Shown here: positions 11,673 through 23,080 of the stretch, one piece after another
How the letters are laid out: each line of letters starts with the position of its first letter
How positions within the stretch are numbered: the first letter of the stretch is position 1
NCBI GenBank assembly: GCA_037349315.1
Contig: JBAIAC010000163.1
Location: forward strand, 372,001 to 436,000
Direction of reading: 5' to 3'
DNA from: Chelydra serpentina
Taxonomy: Eukaryota > Chordata > Testudines > Chelydridae
DNA: 64,000 bases
Notes under the pieces: generated by a model
Databases searched by the model: none
What the model saw: the letters and a program-made list of their open reading frames with translations, nothing else
What the model was told of the DNA's origin: nothing
Made by a program: the position numbers and the translations under genes

Positions 11673-11900
11673 TGTGACAAAGTGGGAATTTTCTGTAGCA
11701 TGTTTATGATGCCGATGCGTGCCTCAGTTTCCCCCTATACGTCACATGGTTACCCAGTGGAGGGCAAAGGGGTAAGTCGGCTCTTGGAGGGCAGTGCAGG
11801 ACACGAGGCGAGGAGGGGGCACACCAACCGGGTTCCCCCACGAGACTGCTGAAAAGCCGAGGCCTAGCACAGATCCCGTGGAGTTGTGACGCACACAAAC
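11673..11900. mobile_element. LTR-like fragment
   Basis: Begins tgtgacaaagtgggaatttt and contains gcctcagtttccccctata, features I associate with a turtle LTR family. No flanking duplication or second LTR was found, so this is tentative. Confidence 0.35.
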
Positions 11901-11929
11901 CCCCCAGTCACTTGATCTGTGACCGCTGC

Positions 11930-12172
11930 AGCGGGGGGGGCTCCTCTGGTGGGGGGGCCGGGCTAGCTGCCGCAGGGGGGGCGGGGGTGGGATTAGCTGC
12001 TGCGGTGGTGGGGCTCCCCAGGCGGGGTGGGCGGCGGGCGGGGTTAGCTGCCAGGGGGGGCAGTGGGTGGGGTTAGCTGCCAGGTGGGGCAGTGGGTGGG
12101 GTTAGCTGCCAGGGGGGGTGGCACAAGGTGGAAGTTTCACCCAGGGCGTGAAACTTCCTTGCATTGGCCCTG
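11930..12172 (+). mobile_element. truncated G-rich MITE of the cagggccgg family
   Basis: G-rich ggggttagctgccagg repeats are followed by the family right end caaggtggaagtttcaccc...cttccttgcattggccctg. The left terminal repeat is missing or diverged. Confidence 0.65.
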
Positions 12173-13168
12173 AACTGGCTGAATTACATCTAAAGAGCCT
12201 CCTCTCTCCAGCAACAGTCCCATGGAGTTCAGAAAGTCACTAGGATCTCTGCCCTGGAAGGACAGCAGGACTGGCCCATTATCTAGGTGTCCACCCACTG
12301 CATGAGCCCCAGACTAACACAGTTTTACGAGTGATGTCACAAAACAATCAAGTAATAAAGTTAACATTTGTTCCAGGGCGAACAAGGGTTTCCATGTTTC
12401 CACCATCACAGACCCTTTAATACATTCTATGGGCAAGAAGAAAGACCTTTTGCTGAGATCAGTCATTTCTATGTCATTAAATGGAGGGGAATGGGTAATG
12501 AAAATTAGACAACTGCAGAAGTTAAATATGATTATCTTTGCACATGCCAGTAGAAATTACAGTAATGTAATATAGAGGTCATTTCATCTATACAGTCACT
12601 CCACTATTTCATTTTTGTTGTTGCTAAAAATGCATGACAAAAGTGTATGCTGGATGGTCATTTCTACAACTCAAAGACATTCAGGCTACTTGGATATCGC
12701 TCACTTTTCTGGACCCATTGTATCCACAGCACACTACCACTGGCTTCAGGAATCAATAGGGCTACATGCTGCTAGTGTCAATACACTACATTATTACTAT
12801 ACAGTATGATGGAAGCCAGTACACAGTACAACGCCCCACCCATATGTTATGATGGGAGTCAATTTAAAATGAAGAATGAGGGTGTGTTTCTAAGCTCAGA
12901 ATGAAATCCCAACTGAAAAGCATGTTCAAGCCCCCTGGATGGTTTGATGAAAACCATATAGCTATACTACCCTCAAATATTCCAACATGCTACAGAAATA
13001 AGACAGGGGCAATCTTATTTATCCTTGATTCTACTTACCCATATCAATATCTATATGCATATTGCCGCCTGCATCTGAAATCATTATGCATGGAAGCACT
13101 ACTTTTTCCTAAGTCTGTGGTTTCACTTCAGAAACGTCATTTCACACACACAAACGCTTGAAGCAAAT
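12173..13168. other. no gene seen
   Basis: AT-rich unassigned sequence with small open frames (for example around 12615 and 12901) that lack recognisable domains or splice context. Confidence 0.35.
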
Positions 13169-13375
13169 GGTCCAGATTTTCAGAAATAACTAGTGATTTT
13201 GGGTGCCTCGGTTTTTGGCTGCCCAACTTGAAACACCTTAAATGGAGTCTAATTTTCAGAGCCTGGAATGCTCAGCGCATCCGAAAATCAAGCCTCTTTA
13301 AGAGCTCTCAAGATGGGCAGCCAAAAATTGAAACAGCTGAAAAATCACTAGATGCTTCTGAAAATTCACGCCAAT
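13169..13375. repeat. palindromic interspersed repeat
   Basis: Left half cagattttcagaaataacta/gtgattttgggtgcc is mirrored by the right half ggcagccaaaaattgaaaca...aaaaatcactagatgcttctgaaaattc. It looks like a MITE with long subterminal inverted repeats. Confidence 0.55.
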
Positions 13376-13489
13376 CTTTCAGGCCCTGAGGAAATGTTAT
13401 CCTCTGGAAGCCGTGCTTCTGGGAATTATGGCTGAAATGTGGTACTACTAGTGGATAAGCAAAGTCACAGGTATCAAAATACTGACAAT

Positions 13490-13655
13490 GTGTTGCCCTA
13501 ACTACAGCGACCTAAGTGCTACGCCTCTCCCAGAGGTGGCGTTCTTAGCTTGGTGCAGTGGGTGACTTACATCGGCGGGAGCGACGTTATAGTGTAGACT
13601 AAGCTGCCTTATGCTGACCTAACTCTGTAGTGGAGACCAGGCCTAAGTCAGGTCA
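13490..13655. repeat. interspersed repeat fragment (probable MITE)
   Basis: Contains ctacagcgacctaagtgcta...gacttacatcggcgggagcg...tagtgtagactaagctgcc, a pattern I recognise as repetitive in reptile genomes. Ends are not defined. Confidence 0.35.
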
Positions 13656-13994
13656 GACTTGGCTGAAAGCAGTGGGGCTGCCCCCGGAGTAGAGGAACCA
13701 GCTCTGGCTGGAGAGAGCTCGCCCAAGAGGAATGGGTGAGCGTGTACTAACTAACCCCAATCATTTTGCAACCTTCCCTGCAGTATTCGCATCCAGGCCA
13801 GTCTAGAATTCACACCCTCCCTCTCCAGCTGGATCCACTAGCAACAAAACCTCAGGTACACAACGGGCCCAGCAAATTCCGCCGCGGAGATGGCGACTCT
13901 CCGGCACCAGCAATGCAGAGAACAGCGCAGGCGCACAGAGAGCACTCCAGGGATGCGCTAGCTCATTGCCTCGGGCGGTCCAAGCACTTTGCGG

Positions 13995-14205
13995 ACACAG
14001 TGACATAGGAACACTATCCCTGTTGCACAGATGGGGAAACTGAGGCACACAGCGAGGAAGGGGCTACACCATGAATCAGTGGCAGATCTAAGAATAGAAC
14101 CCAGGCATCCTGCTCTAACCCACTAGACCCCACTCCCCTCCCAGAGCTGGGAATAGAACCCAGGAGTCCTGGCTCCCAATCCTGGTCTTGATCATTATTT
14201 CTCAT
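13995..14205 (-). repeat. MIR-like SINE, antisense
   Basis: Carries ttgcacagatggggaaactg/aggcacacagcgag and a downstream ggcagatctaagaatagaac/ccaggcatcctg stretch, the reverse complement of MIR. The gaatagaacccagg motif occurs twice, so the end is partly duplicated. Confidence 0.55.
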
Positions 14206-15504
14206 TCCCTATGCAAGGTGCTGCATGGACACACAGCACAGGGCCTGGCCCCAGGGAATGAAAATCACAGAGGCCAAAACATCCTCTTACTCCTAGCTGT
14301 GGCCCTTCCAGGTCAGGGTTCTTGAAGCATATTGTTACAGCAACGTGAGACAACCTGCATGGGCATTGCCCATGGTGTACCTGCTCTGGGGATAAACAGG
14401 GCTTTTTTCTATAGGCCTGTTGATGTGCCTTTCACCAGCACTAAATTCATCCTCTTCCCTCCCTCACTCCAAAATGTGGAGATTTTGTTTGTTGAGCAAT
14501 ATAAAAATGGAGGAAAAATTGCTGTTCTCTATTTGGGATAAGATTTAGTATTCATACAACTCAGGAACCATTTTAATGTTGGCAGGACACCAGATCATAA
14601 GGAAACATTCAAAACAATGCTAGACACGATTTCTAAAAGCCAAAAGCTTGTCAGATTTCCACGGCTTTATACCTTCAAAAGGCTTTGAGCATTTCCCTGA
14701 AGTTCTCACCAAAAAATAAAAAATAAAACAAAATAATCATCTGGTCTGAGACTTAGGAACTGAAATTTTCAGGACAAAAGGGTTTAGTGCCTGATCTTCT
14801 TGTTCTTCTTTCAGAAAACTGAGCGCAACTGAGAGCTTAAAATGGAAGAGTGGCTGGAACCTTAACCCTAGGGTTAAAACTGGCTGCATAATATGACACC
14901 TTGGAAACCATCTATCTACTACTGTAGCACTGAAAAAGTTGCTAAGGTGTCGATGTGTTTCATATACGTACACTATGCTGAATACTTAGAGTGCGCCAAT
15001 AGTGAATTTGGCAACTGTCAAGAGAAAAGGCTCTTGTGGGGGAGGGATTATCATTTCAATCAAGTTTATTTCACAGCTCTGCTGTCAGAGTGGCTTTGGG
15101 GAAAATACTGTATACGTTTCCACTCAGAGCTGCATCATGTCTGCGAAATAGAATTCATTCATTTAAACTACAGTAGTTAGCAACGGGATTGAGGCCAAGG
15201 TGAACTTCGTTTTTTAAAAATCCATGAAATGTATTTCTGGCGGCTGAAAGACTCAGACAACAAAGAGAAGAGGGGGCAGTATTCGGTTTGTATTTAGTTC
15301 AGCTTGCCTGAAGTAGCAAAGGGCAGACTTTGTTCTACTGCGACACTCCGGAATGCAGAATTCTTTGACATCACAGTTACTACGAAGGCCTCTGGAGCAT
15401 GGAGCCCGCCCACAGGGGTGGAAAGAAGTAGCAGTTCAAAGGAAGGAGCTGAGAACACATTGTCTAAAGACCTTACCGCTTTCAATGCAGCATAATACAG
15501 CAGC
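14206..15504. other. no gene seen
   Basis: Unassigned intergenic sequence; short open frames only. Confidence 0.35.
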
Positions 15505-15587
15505 ACTTAATTTGTTAGTCTCTAAGGTGCCACAAGTACTCCTGTTCTTTTTGCTGACAGACTAACACGGCTGCTACTCTGAAACCA
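15505..15587 (-). mobile_element. SINE-like element fragment (gcaccttagagact family)
   Basis: Reads ttgttagtctctaaggtgcc, then cagactaacacggctgctac and tctgaaacc, the antisense of the head seen at 6316. The tail half is missing. Confidence 0.75.
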
Positions 15588-15998
15588 CAAGAATTCTGCT
15601 TCAGTTCATTCTCCCAGCCCCTCCCTCAAACCACACCTACCTCCAACCCTGCCAGTGCGATTGGGGAAGCCAATTACACTATTATGAAACATATTCCAAA
15701 AAGCCATGCTATATAACAAACGAAAAGCAACGTACCTCAGCCCCTACTCCACACTCCAGCAGTGCTCACTATTTTCTCTAGCATAGTCGGGAGCTAGAGC
15801 GCTCTAATGAGAGCTTACCACATAAAGCTTCCTACTCAGGATATGCTGATTCACAGCATTATGGGGGGCGGGGGGAGAGAACAATCCTGTAAATAACAGC
15901 AAGTAAAAAAAATCCATTTGACTGCAGTCAGGCATCCCAATATCCACAACACATGAGTGCCATTTAAGACTACATAAGAACATACAGTTTGCCTAGGA

Positions 15999-16402
15999 CA
16001 GTGGCTCTCAACCTTTCCAGATGCCTGTACCCCTTTCAGGAGTGTGATTTGTCTTGTGTACCCCAAGTTTCACCTCACTTAAAAACTGCTCACTTACAAA
16101 ATCAGACAAAAATACAAAAGTCTCACAGCACACTATTACTGAAAAATTGCTGACTTTTTCCTTTCTTACCATATAATTATAAATCAATTGTAATATAAAT
16201 ATTGTTCTTACATCTCAGTGTATAGTATATAGCGCAGTATAAACAAGTCATTGGCTGCATGAAATTTTAGTCTGTACCGACTTCGCTAGTGCTTTTGATG
16301 TAGCCTGTTGTAAAACCAGGCAAATATCTAGATGAGCTGATGTGCCCCCTGGAAGAGCTCTGTGTACCCCCAGGGGTACGCGTACCCGTGGTTGAGAACC
16401 TG
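15999..16402. mobile_element. hAT-type MITE (cagtggctctcaacc), 8-bp TSD
   Basis: Terminal repeats cagtggctctcaacctttcc and cgtggttgagaacctg are flanked by gcctagga/gcctaggg (15991-15998 and 16403-16410, 7 of 8 identical). The interior is AT-rich with tgtaccccaagtttcacctc, a non-coding hAT derivative. Confidence 0.85.
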
Positions 16403-16994
16403 GCCTAGGGTACCTCTAAGAGAAGAGAATCGCAGCGATATAACGGAGAAAGCCATTTTTTAAAAAAATCACATAATCCTTCTTCAGCACAAGAAACTAC
16501 AATTACCTTCAGCAGCAAAGGGGTTATTAGGTCCGGAATGTGACTGAAACATATTAAAATAATGAGACAAAATGCTCCCCACCCCCCAGCGCTATCACTA
16601 GGAGACAAAGATGAGCAGCTTTTTAAATTATTATTTTAATAAATTCATAATCTAGCTGCTTTACTGAGATGAGGCATGCATGGGGATGCACTGATCCAAT
16701 GTAATGATTTTTATGGAAGCATCCTGCTTTGGGTTCTGCTGCTATATCAACATGAATCCTAGCAAGCAGACAGGAGTTCAAAATTAAGGCCTGAATTTTG
16801 ATTGCCCGTGTAAGGGAGAAAATACAGCTACTGGAAGGGAGAAAATATAAAATTATTTCCACTGAATTTCAATATTTAATGCAACCAGTTAGGATGAAAA
16901 TAATATTGACAATGCACTTGGGAAAATGTAAAGCCATAGTCCTGATCATGTTGCTTTTATGCTGTTTTGAGAATGAAGAGTCCTGGGGCAGCAG

Positions 16995-17115
16995 GACCTA
17001 TTATTTATTATTGTTGTCGTTACTTATTATTTGCATTACCATAGTGCCTAGGAGCCTAGTCATGGCCCAGGACCCCACTGTGCTAAGCGCTGTGCAAACA
17101 CGGAACAAAAAGAGG
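16995..17115 (+). repeat. interspersed repeat fragment
   Basis: attatttattattgttgtcg followed by catagtgcctaggagcctag/tcatggcccaggacccc and gctgtgcaaacacggaacaa. I recall this pattern as repetitive across reptiles but cannot name the family. Confidence 0.45.
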
Positions 17116-17411
17116 GTCCCAAACGAAGATCTCGTACTGATCAAAGATAAAATAGCTAAGGTATATAGAGCATGAAGTTGTACCACTAAAGCAAAGATGG
17201 CCACAGCTTTCCACTGATTCCAGTAAAGCAAAGTTGTCCTCAGGCAAGATGGTGACTTCCCATACTGTCAAGAGACTAGGAAGCACTGTGAGGAGCAGAG
17301 GTGGACGAAAGCAATTTACCATCTCTGCTAAGGGCATCCTAGTGCCTCAATCCAGAATACTGGGAGATGGTGGCCACTCGGAGGAGACCAGCCTAACTCA
17401 TGAGCAAGGCC

Positions 17412-17990
17412 AAGTTTTTATCATGGATATTTTTAGTAAACGTCAGGGACAGGTCACGAGCAATAAACAAAAATTCACGGAAGCCCGTGACCTGACCCTG
17501 ACGTTCACTAAAAATATCCCTGACAAAATGGGGAGGCAGGTTCAGCACGCGCTGCAGCTGGGGCTCCGGGGTCCCCCACCACTGCGGTGAGTGGGAGCTC
17601 CGGGGTCCCCCCGCATGGTGGCTGAGCAGCTCTGAGAGGGTCCTGCCACCGGCAGTTGCAGGGAGCTCCAGGGGGTTCCCCGCCATGGTTGGGCAGCTGT
17701 GGGGTCCCCCCACCAGGGCAGGATCTGGGAGCTCCAGGGGGTTCCCTGCCATGGTTGGGCAGCTGTGGGGTCCCCCCACCAGGGCAGGGTCTGGGAGCTG
17801 CGGGGGGGCTGGCTGGGAGCTCCAGGGGGTTCCCCGCCATGGTTGGGCAGCTGTGGGGTCCCCCCACCAGGGCAGGGTCTGGGAGCTGCGGGGGGGGCTG
17901 GCTGGGAGCTCCAAGCCCAGGCAGAAAATGTCACGGAGATCAATGGAAGTCACAGATTCCGTGACTTCCCTGACCTCTGTGACATAATCG
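17412..17990. repeat. complex repeat: palindrome plus minisatellite
   Basis: 17424-17460 and 17485-17518 form an imperfect palindrome (atatttttagtaaacgtcag against its complement). From about 17640 to 17905 there are about four tandem copies of a 60-75 bp unit (gggagctccagggggttccc...gggcagctgtggggtccccc). The right end gtcacggagatcaatggaag...ccgtgacttccctgacctctgtgaca is again self-complementary. Proline/glycine-rich open frames on both strands here are artefacts of the tandem unit. Confidence 0.75.
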
Positions 17991-18106
17991 TGGCCTTACT
18001 TACCAATGTAAAAACGTTGGTTGAGCCCCGGCATCTCTTTCGTTACCAATGAAGCATTGGATTGGATCAGCTGCCAAGGATTTACTGTAACTTGAGCTGC
18101 TGCATC

Positions 18107-18507
18107 CAGGGCCGGCGCTATCACTAGGCGACCCTAGGCGGTCGCCTAGGGCGCCAGGATTGTGGGGGCGGCATTTCGCCGCCCTTGGCGGCTGCCTCCT
18201 GCCTCCCCGCTCCACGCTCGAGCCAGGAGGCAGCCGCCTGCTTCCTTGCGAAGCCCTGCTGTGGCGAGGGCTGTTGCCCTGCCCTTGGGGCTCAGCAGGG
18301 CTTCGCGGGTGGCTCGCCGCGGCTGCCTCCTGCCTCCGCGCTCAGCGGCTGAGCGTGGAGCCAGGGGGAGGCTGCCGCAGCCGGGGGGCTGGGGAACCGC
18401 CTGCCACGGGCGGGGGGGTGGCGTTAGCTGGGTGGGGGGGCGGGAGGGCGCAGGGCTGGTGCAAGGAAGTTTCACCTAGGGCACAAAACTTCCTTGCACC
18501 GGCCCTG
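18107..18507 (+). mobile_element. MITE of the cagggccgg family, perfect 8-bp TSD
   Basis: Starts cagggccggcgctatcacta and ends cttccttgcaccggccctg. It is flanked by a perfect gctgcatc duplication (18099-18106 and 18508-18515). This is the reference copy for related fragments at 3046, 11930, 20748 and 44583. The interior is GC-rich and non-coding. Confidence 0.9.
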
Positions 18508-18515
18508 GCTGCATC

Positions 18516-19479
18516 CCCATTGCATTACTAGTTTGAGCATTAGCATCCCTTGAGCAGTCAAGTTTCAACTCCCCCACCTGAGGTATGTCCATACTCTCAG
18601 ACCGGGCACAGAGACATGTGCGAGCCGGGCTCAAGCCAGCAAGCTCAAAATAGCCGGACAGATCTTGCAGCTCACCCACCTGCCGAGGCTTGTGACCCTG
18701 AACTGCCCCGCGGACACTGCTCTTTTTGGGGTGCTAGCACATGTCCGTCTCCCCTAGCTGGGAGGCTTGCTCCCAGCTGCACTGGTCAGCCCCTGACGTG
18801 ACAGCTAACTCGCATTTAAAGCGCCACTTCCTTGAGCTAGAGATTTGTGTGTGTGGATAGGAGACCAGTGAGGGGTAACACTCAAGTTAAACCTTGAGCT
18901 CACTGTGCTGTGAAGAGACACCTTCAGTCTCATACCACGGTATCCCCTGAATAATAACGCAATGAAAGCCTTGTTGAACCTGTGTATGGCACCATATTGT
19001 TACAGCTCCCCTGAGAATAATGCCTCTAAAACCAAATGCTCATAACTGAGCACAACGTATTTCTGAGACAGCAATAATACCAGCCATGTCCGCAAAAGAG
19101 TACTAGGGCTATCTGTCCATCTTTCTTTCTCCTGGAAGAAACAAGTATAATTTGCTGAAAATATAGATCAGAATCTCATTCAGCTGTGAACAAAAGTCAT
19201 TACCAAACTAACGTATGTTCAAGTCAATTAGCACAAGCTTTTTCTACAAACTTTTATGCAAGTAACCTATTCATCCAAAAAGCCTGCTGATGTTCTGAGC
19301 TAGAAGAGCTCTTTAGGTCTGTAGCGGACTAGTCAGCAGTACCTGCCAGCCCTTCTCAATCTAGGTCAGGTCTTGAGTACTTAGTTTGGAAGCCAGACAG
19401 CCAAAGAGAACTAGTGTGGCCTCAATAAAGAATTCCCTTTATTTTCATCTGTACTCTACCATACAGAGCTCTATACCAA
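18516..19479. other. no gene seen
   Basis: Unassigned intergenic sequence, possibly including a decayed MITE around 18580-18850. Confidence 0.3.
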
Positions 19480-19490
19480 CTATTCCCTCT

Positions 19491-19579
19491 ATTGCATCTG
19501 AAGAAGTGGGGATTCACCCACGAAAGCTTATGCTCCAATATGTCTGTTCGTGTATAAGGTGCCACAGGACTCTTTGTTG
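19491..19579 (-). mobile_element. short SINE-like copy with 11-bp TSD
   Basis: Contains gcatctgaagaagtggggat/tcacccacgaaagcttatgc and gtataaggtgccacaggact, antisense to the copy at 44276. It is flanked by ctattccctct at 19480-19490 and 19580-19590. Confidence 0.8.
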
Positions 19580-19590
19580 CTATTCCCTCT

Positions 19591-20720
19591 CTATTACACA
19601 GACAGACCAACCCCTCTACATAGTCACTTGCTTTGAGTGAAGGAAAGCATCAGCTTAGTTGGGGAAGAGCCCAGTCCTTGTGGGTGTCTCATCATACCGG
19701 CATGAGTTGGACCACAACACCCTCTCCTAACAATGCTCCTGAAAAGATCCACAAAAGGCCCTTTAATATGTAGTAAGGTGGTGGTTCTCACCCTGATCTA
19801 CAGCAAGACTCAATGTGAGAACTGAAAAACATCCAGGACTCTTTCCCTCCCCACCCCATCTAGACACAAAAAAGAAGAAGACTATTCACAATCCCCAAGT
19901 TGAGAATGCATGCTAAAAGCAGAGCACAATTTCTCATTTCTTCCCTCTCTTCCTGATAATCTTTATTTAAGTCTCACTGCAAAACCTAAATTGCTCTTAC
20001 ACACACACACACACACAAAGTTAGGAAAATCTTTGGGAAGAAACACATAGCTGACCAACGGTCAAAACCAGGTGAAAATATGCAGAAGCAGACCACAAAA
20101 GATCACAAAGTGCAGGCAGTGCTAGAGATGAACACCTCTGGAAGAGGTCACATTGCTACCACCTACCCATCAAAACAACAACAAAACATCACAAATTAAA
20201 CTACTTAAATTACTGGTCTGACATATACATTTGAGAGACTAGAACCAGAAATAGAGGAGATCATAAACTTACAGATGTTGTCCAAGCTACGGAAAAGATG
20301 GAAGAAAGGACCACCATGACTTGAGAAGGATTGAGTTGTCTAATCAGCTGAGCAGGAACCATAAAAATCCAAAGAAAAATGCTCAAGGAGAAAACAGTGG
20401 ACCTGAAAAAATAATAAAATAAAATGCAATGAATTTTTTTAGGAATTCAAACATGCAAAATAGCATCCCTATAAAGCGCTGGGACCACAAGAAACAACAG
20501 ATTATGTGCAGTAATTAGAAAATCCAAACCTTTGGGGAAAAAGTGTTACATGTCTCTGGAGAGACTGGGGGGTGATGGGGGGGAAGGGAAGAAAGCTGAT
20601 AATGGACATTTCATTTATCAAGATTGCTTGGCCAATATTCAGAAAAGACATGCAGAATCCACACAGGTGAGACAAGCGCTATATATTGGACATCAGTTTT
20701 ATTTTAGGATAGTCTACTCT
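19591..20720. other. no gene seen; contains (CA)n
   Basis: Unassigned intergenic sequence with a short (AC)n run at about 19999-20018. Confidence 0.35.
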
Positions 20721-21010
20721 CAGGGCGGTGCAACCACTAGGCGAACTCAGGGCCAGTGCAAGGAAGTTTCGCACCCTAGGTGAAACTTCCACCTTGTGCC
20801 ACCCCTCTGCCCAGCTAAGCTTGCCTGCCCGCCCCCCCCCCCCCTCGGGGCGTCCCCCCACTCCGCAGCAGCTAACCCCGCCCGGGGAGCCCGCCCCAGC
20901 TCACCTCCGCTGAGCATGCCCGCGCCGCTCTAATTCTCCTCCCCTCCCAGGGTTGTGGTGCCGACCACTAGGTTGCACCGGCCCTGGGCGAACTAGGCGG
21001 CTCCCCTGGT
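20721..21010. mobile_element. outer MITE fragment hosting a related MITE
   Basis: Left end cagggcggtgcaaccactag at 20721. It resumes after the nested copy as aggcggctcccctggtgtgg. Its right terminal repeat is lost before the truncated exon copy that follows. Confidence 0.6.
20748..20986. mobile_element. MITE nested in a related MITE, perfect 8-bp TSD
   Basis: Starts cagggccagtgcaaggaagt and ends ctaggttgcaccggccctg. Both sides carry ggcgaact (20740-20747 and 20987-20994), a perfect 8-bp duplication made inside the outer MITE. Confidence 0.85.
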
Positions 21011-21110
21011 GTGGGGGGGCAGTAGGGTGACCAGATGAAAGGAACAAAATATCGGGACACACGGGGTAAGCAAAAAAAAAAGCGTCCGGAGCCGAAATAT
21101 CAGGACAAAT
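21011..21110. repeat. interspersed repeat fragment at exon-copy breakpoint
   Basis: gtagggtgaccagatgaaag...aaatatcgggacac and gccgaaatatcaggacaaat repeat a cgggacac/caggacaa theme typical of a reptile MITE. It joins directly to the truncated exon copy. Confidence 0.45.
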
Positions 21111-21284
21111 GGCGTCCGGATCGTGCAAGACCCTGCCAAGGACCACTTCATCGAGCGCTTCGGCGCTGCCCCCGGGCCGGCCGCCCCGCTCGCCCTGGGC
21201 CAGCCCTCCGCCGCCGCGCCCTACAGCCACCTCGCCTCCGTCCTCCCGGCCTGGGCCGGCCACTGCCAGCGCCACGATGAGCAG
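21111..21284 (+). pseudogene. truncated duplicate of TRIM71-like exon 1 (3' end)
   Basis: Translates in the exon 1 frame to VQDPAKDHFIERFGAAPG...PLALGQPSAAAP...[14 protein letters not shown] and ends at a splice donor (CAG|gtgagc at 21285). It closely matches the 3' end of the exon at 28741-28983. It keeps a KDHFIER segment, like the KDHYIER that follows B-box 1 in canonical TRIM71, which the other copy lacks. No in-frame ATG is visible, and repeat sequence replaces everything upstream. Similarity continues about 300 bp into the intron, so it is a genomic duplicate, not a retrocopy. It could be a relic of the original exon 1 or, less likely, an alternative internal exon. Confidence 0.75.
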
Positions 21285-21588
21285 GTGAGCCCCACGCTGG
21301 GCTGGAGACCGTGGGATTTCACTCCCTCGGGGCTGCCCCGGCCCCCTTCCACCCCCTTCTCCCGGGGAGCTGCCCGCGCCCACACGCCTGAGCAACCTCC
21401 CCCCGCTCGCCCCTCTGCCTCGGGCCCTTCTCCCAGCGCTGCCCGGTGGGTGCCGTGGAGTCCCTTCGCCCTGCTGGGGCTCCGGGTTACCCCCCCGCCC
21501 CCGGAGAGGGCTGCCAGCTACTCCTCTGCTCTTGCTTGGACTCTGTTGGACCCGCCAGCGGGCCCTCTTGGTTCCGGCCCTGTCCAGA
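21285..21588 (+). other. duplicated intron 1 flank
   Basis: After the donor, segments such as gggagctgcccgcgcccac, cgctcgcccctctgcctcgg and gcgctgcccggtgggtgcc repeat in the same order as at 28984-29230, with a few small insertions. The similarity ends where a CR1 begins near 21590. Confidence 0.8.
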
Positions 21589-21589
21589 A

Positions 21590-23080
21590 AGAATTCTCTG
21601 TAGTAACTCAGATCCCACCCATCTAACATCCCATCACAGGCCACTGGGCATATTTACAGCTAATAGTCAAAGATCAATTAATTGCCAGAATTAGGCTATC
21701 CCATCATACCATCCCCTCCATAAACTTATCAAGCTTAGTCTTGAAGCCAGATGTGTCTTTTGCGCCCCACCTCCGCCACTGCCCTTGGAAGGCTGTTCCA
21801 GAACTTCACTCCTCTGATGGTTAGAAACCTTCGTCTAATTTCAAGACTAAACTTCCTGATGGCCAATCTGTTCTTGTGTCCACATTGGTACTGAGCTTAA
21901 ATAATTCCTCTCCCTCCCTGGTATTTATCCCTCTGATATATTTATATTATAGAAAACAATCACATCTCCCCTCAGCCTTCTTTTGGTTAGGCTAAAAAAG
22001 CCTCCTTTCAGAAGACAGGTTTTCCACTCCTCAGATCATCCTAGCAGCCTGTTCCAGTTTGAATAAATCCTTCTTAAACACGGGAGACCAGAACTGCACA
22101 CACTATTCCAGATGAGGTCTCACCAGTGCCTTGTATAATGGTACTAACACCTCCTTATCTCTACTAGAAATACCTCGCCTGATGCATCCCAAGACCGCAT
22201 TAACTTTTTGCACGGCCATATCACATTGACAGCTCATAGTCAACCTGTGATCAACCAGGACTCCAAGGTCCGTCTCCTCCACTGTTACATCCAATTGATG
22301 CATCCTCAGCTTATAACTAAAATTCTTGTTATTAATTCCTAAATGCATAACCTTACACTTCTCACTATTAAATTTCATCCTATTATTATTACTCCAGTTT
22401 ACAAGGTCATCCAGATCTTCCTGTAGGATATCCCGGTCCTTCTCTGTATTGGCAATACCTCCCAGGTTTGTGTCATCCGCAAACTTTATTAGCACACTAC
22501 CAGTTTCTGTGCCAAGGTCAGTAATAAAAAGATTAAATAAGATTGGTCCCAAAACAGATCCCTGAGGAACTCCACTGGTAACCTCCCTCCACCATGACAG
22601 TTCACCTTTCAGTATGACCCGCTGTACTCTCCCCTTTAACCAGTTCCTTATCCACCTTTCAATTTTCATATTGATCCCCAACTTTTCCAATTTAACTAAT
22701 AATTCCCCATGTGGAACTGTATCAAATACCTTATTGAAATCGAGGTAAATTAGATCCACTGCGTTTCTTCGGTCTAAAAAAATCTGTTACTTTCTCAAAG
22801 GAGATCAGGTTGGTTTGGCACGAGCCACTTTTTGTAAAACCATATTGTATTTTGTCTCAATTACCATTGACCTCAATGTCCTTAAGTACTTTCTTCTTCA
22901 AAAAAATTTCCAAGACCTTGCATATTACAGATGTCAAACTCACAATCCTGTAGTTACTCGGATCACTTTTTTTTCCTTTCTTAAAAATAGGAACTATGTT
23001 AGCAATTCTCTAGTCATGCGGTACAAACCCCGAGTTTACAGATGCATTAAAAATTCTTGCTAGTGGGCTTGCAATTTCAT
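21590..23080 (-). mobile_element. CR1 LINE, 5'-truncated
   Basis: Same subfamily as 3779-6778. The frame at 22103-22759 encodes RT ([39 protein letters not shown]), with 3' UTR to its left and decayed upstream RT to about 23080. Not full length; the 3' terminus abuts the duplicated intron flank. Confidence 0.88.

Noticed and set aside
17393..17964. Proline/glycine-rich repeats encoded on both strands
   Set aside because: Every frame of a GC-rich minisatellite is open; no non-repeat domain is present.
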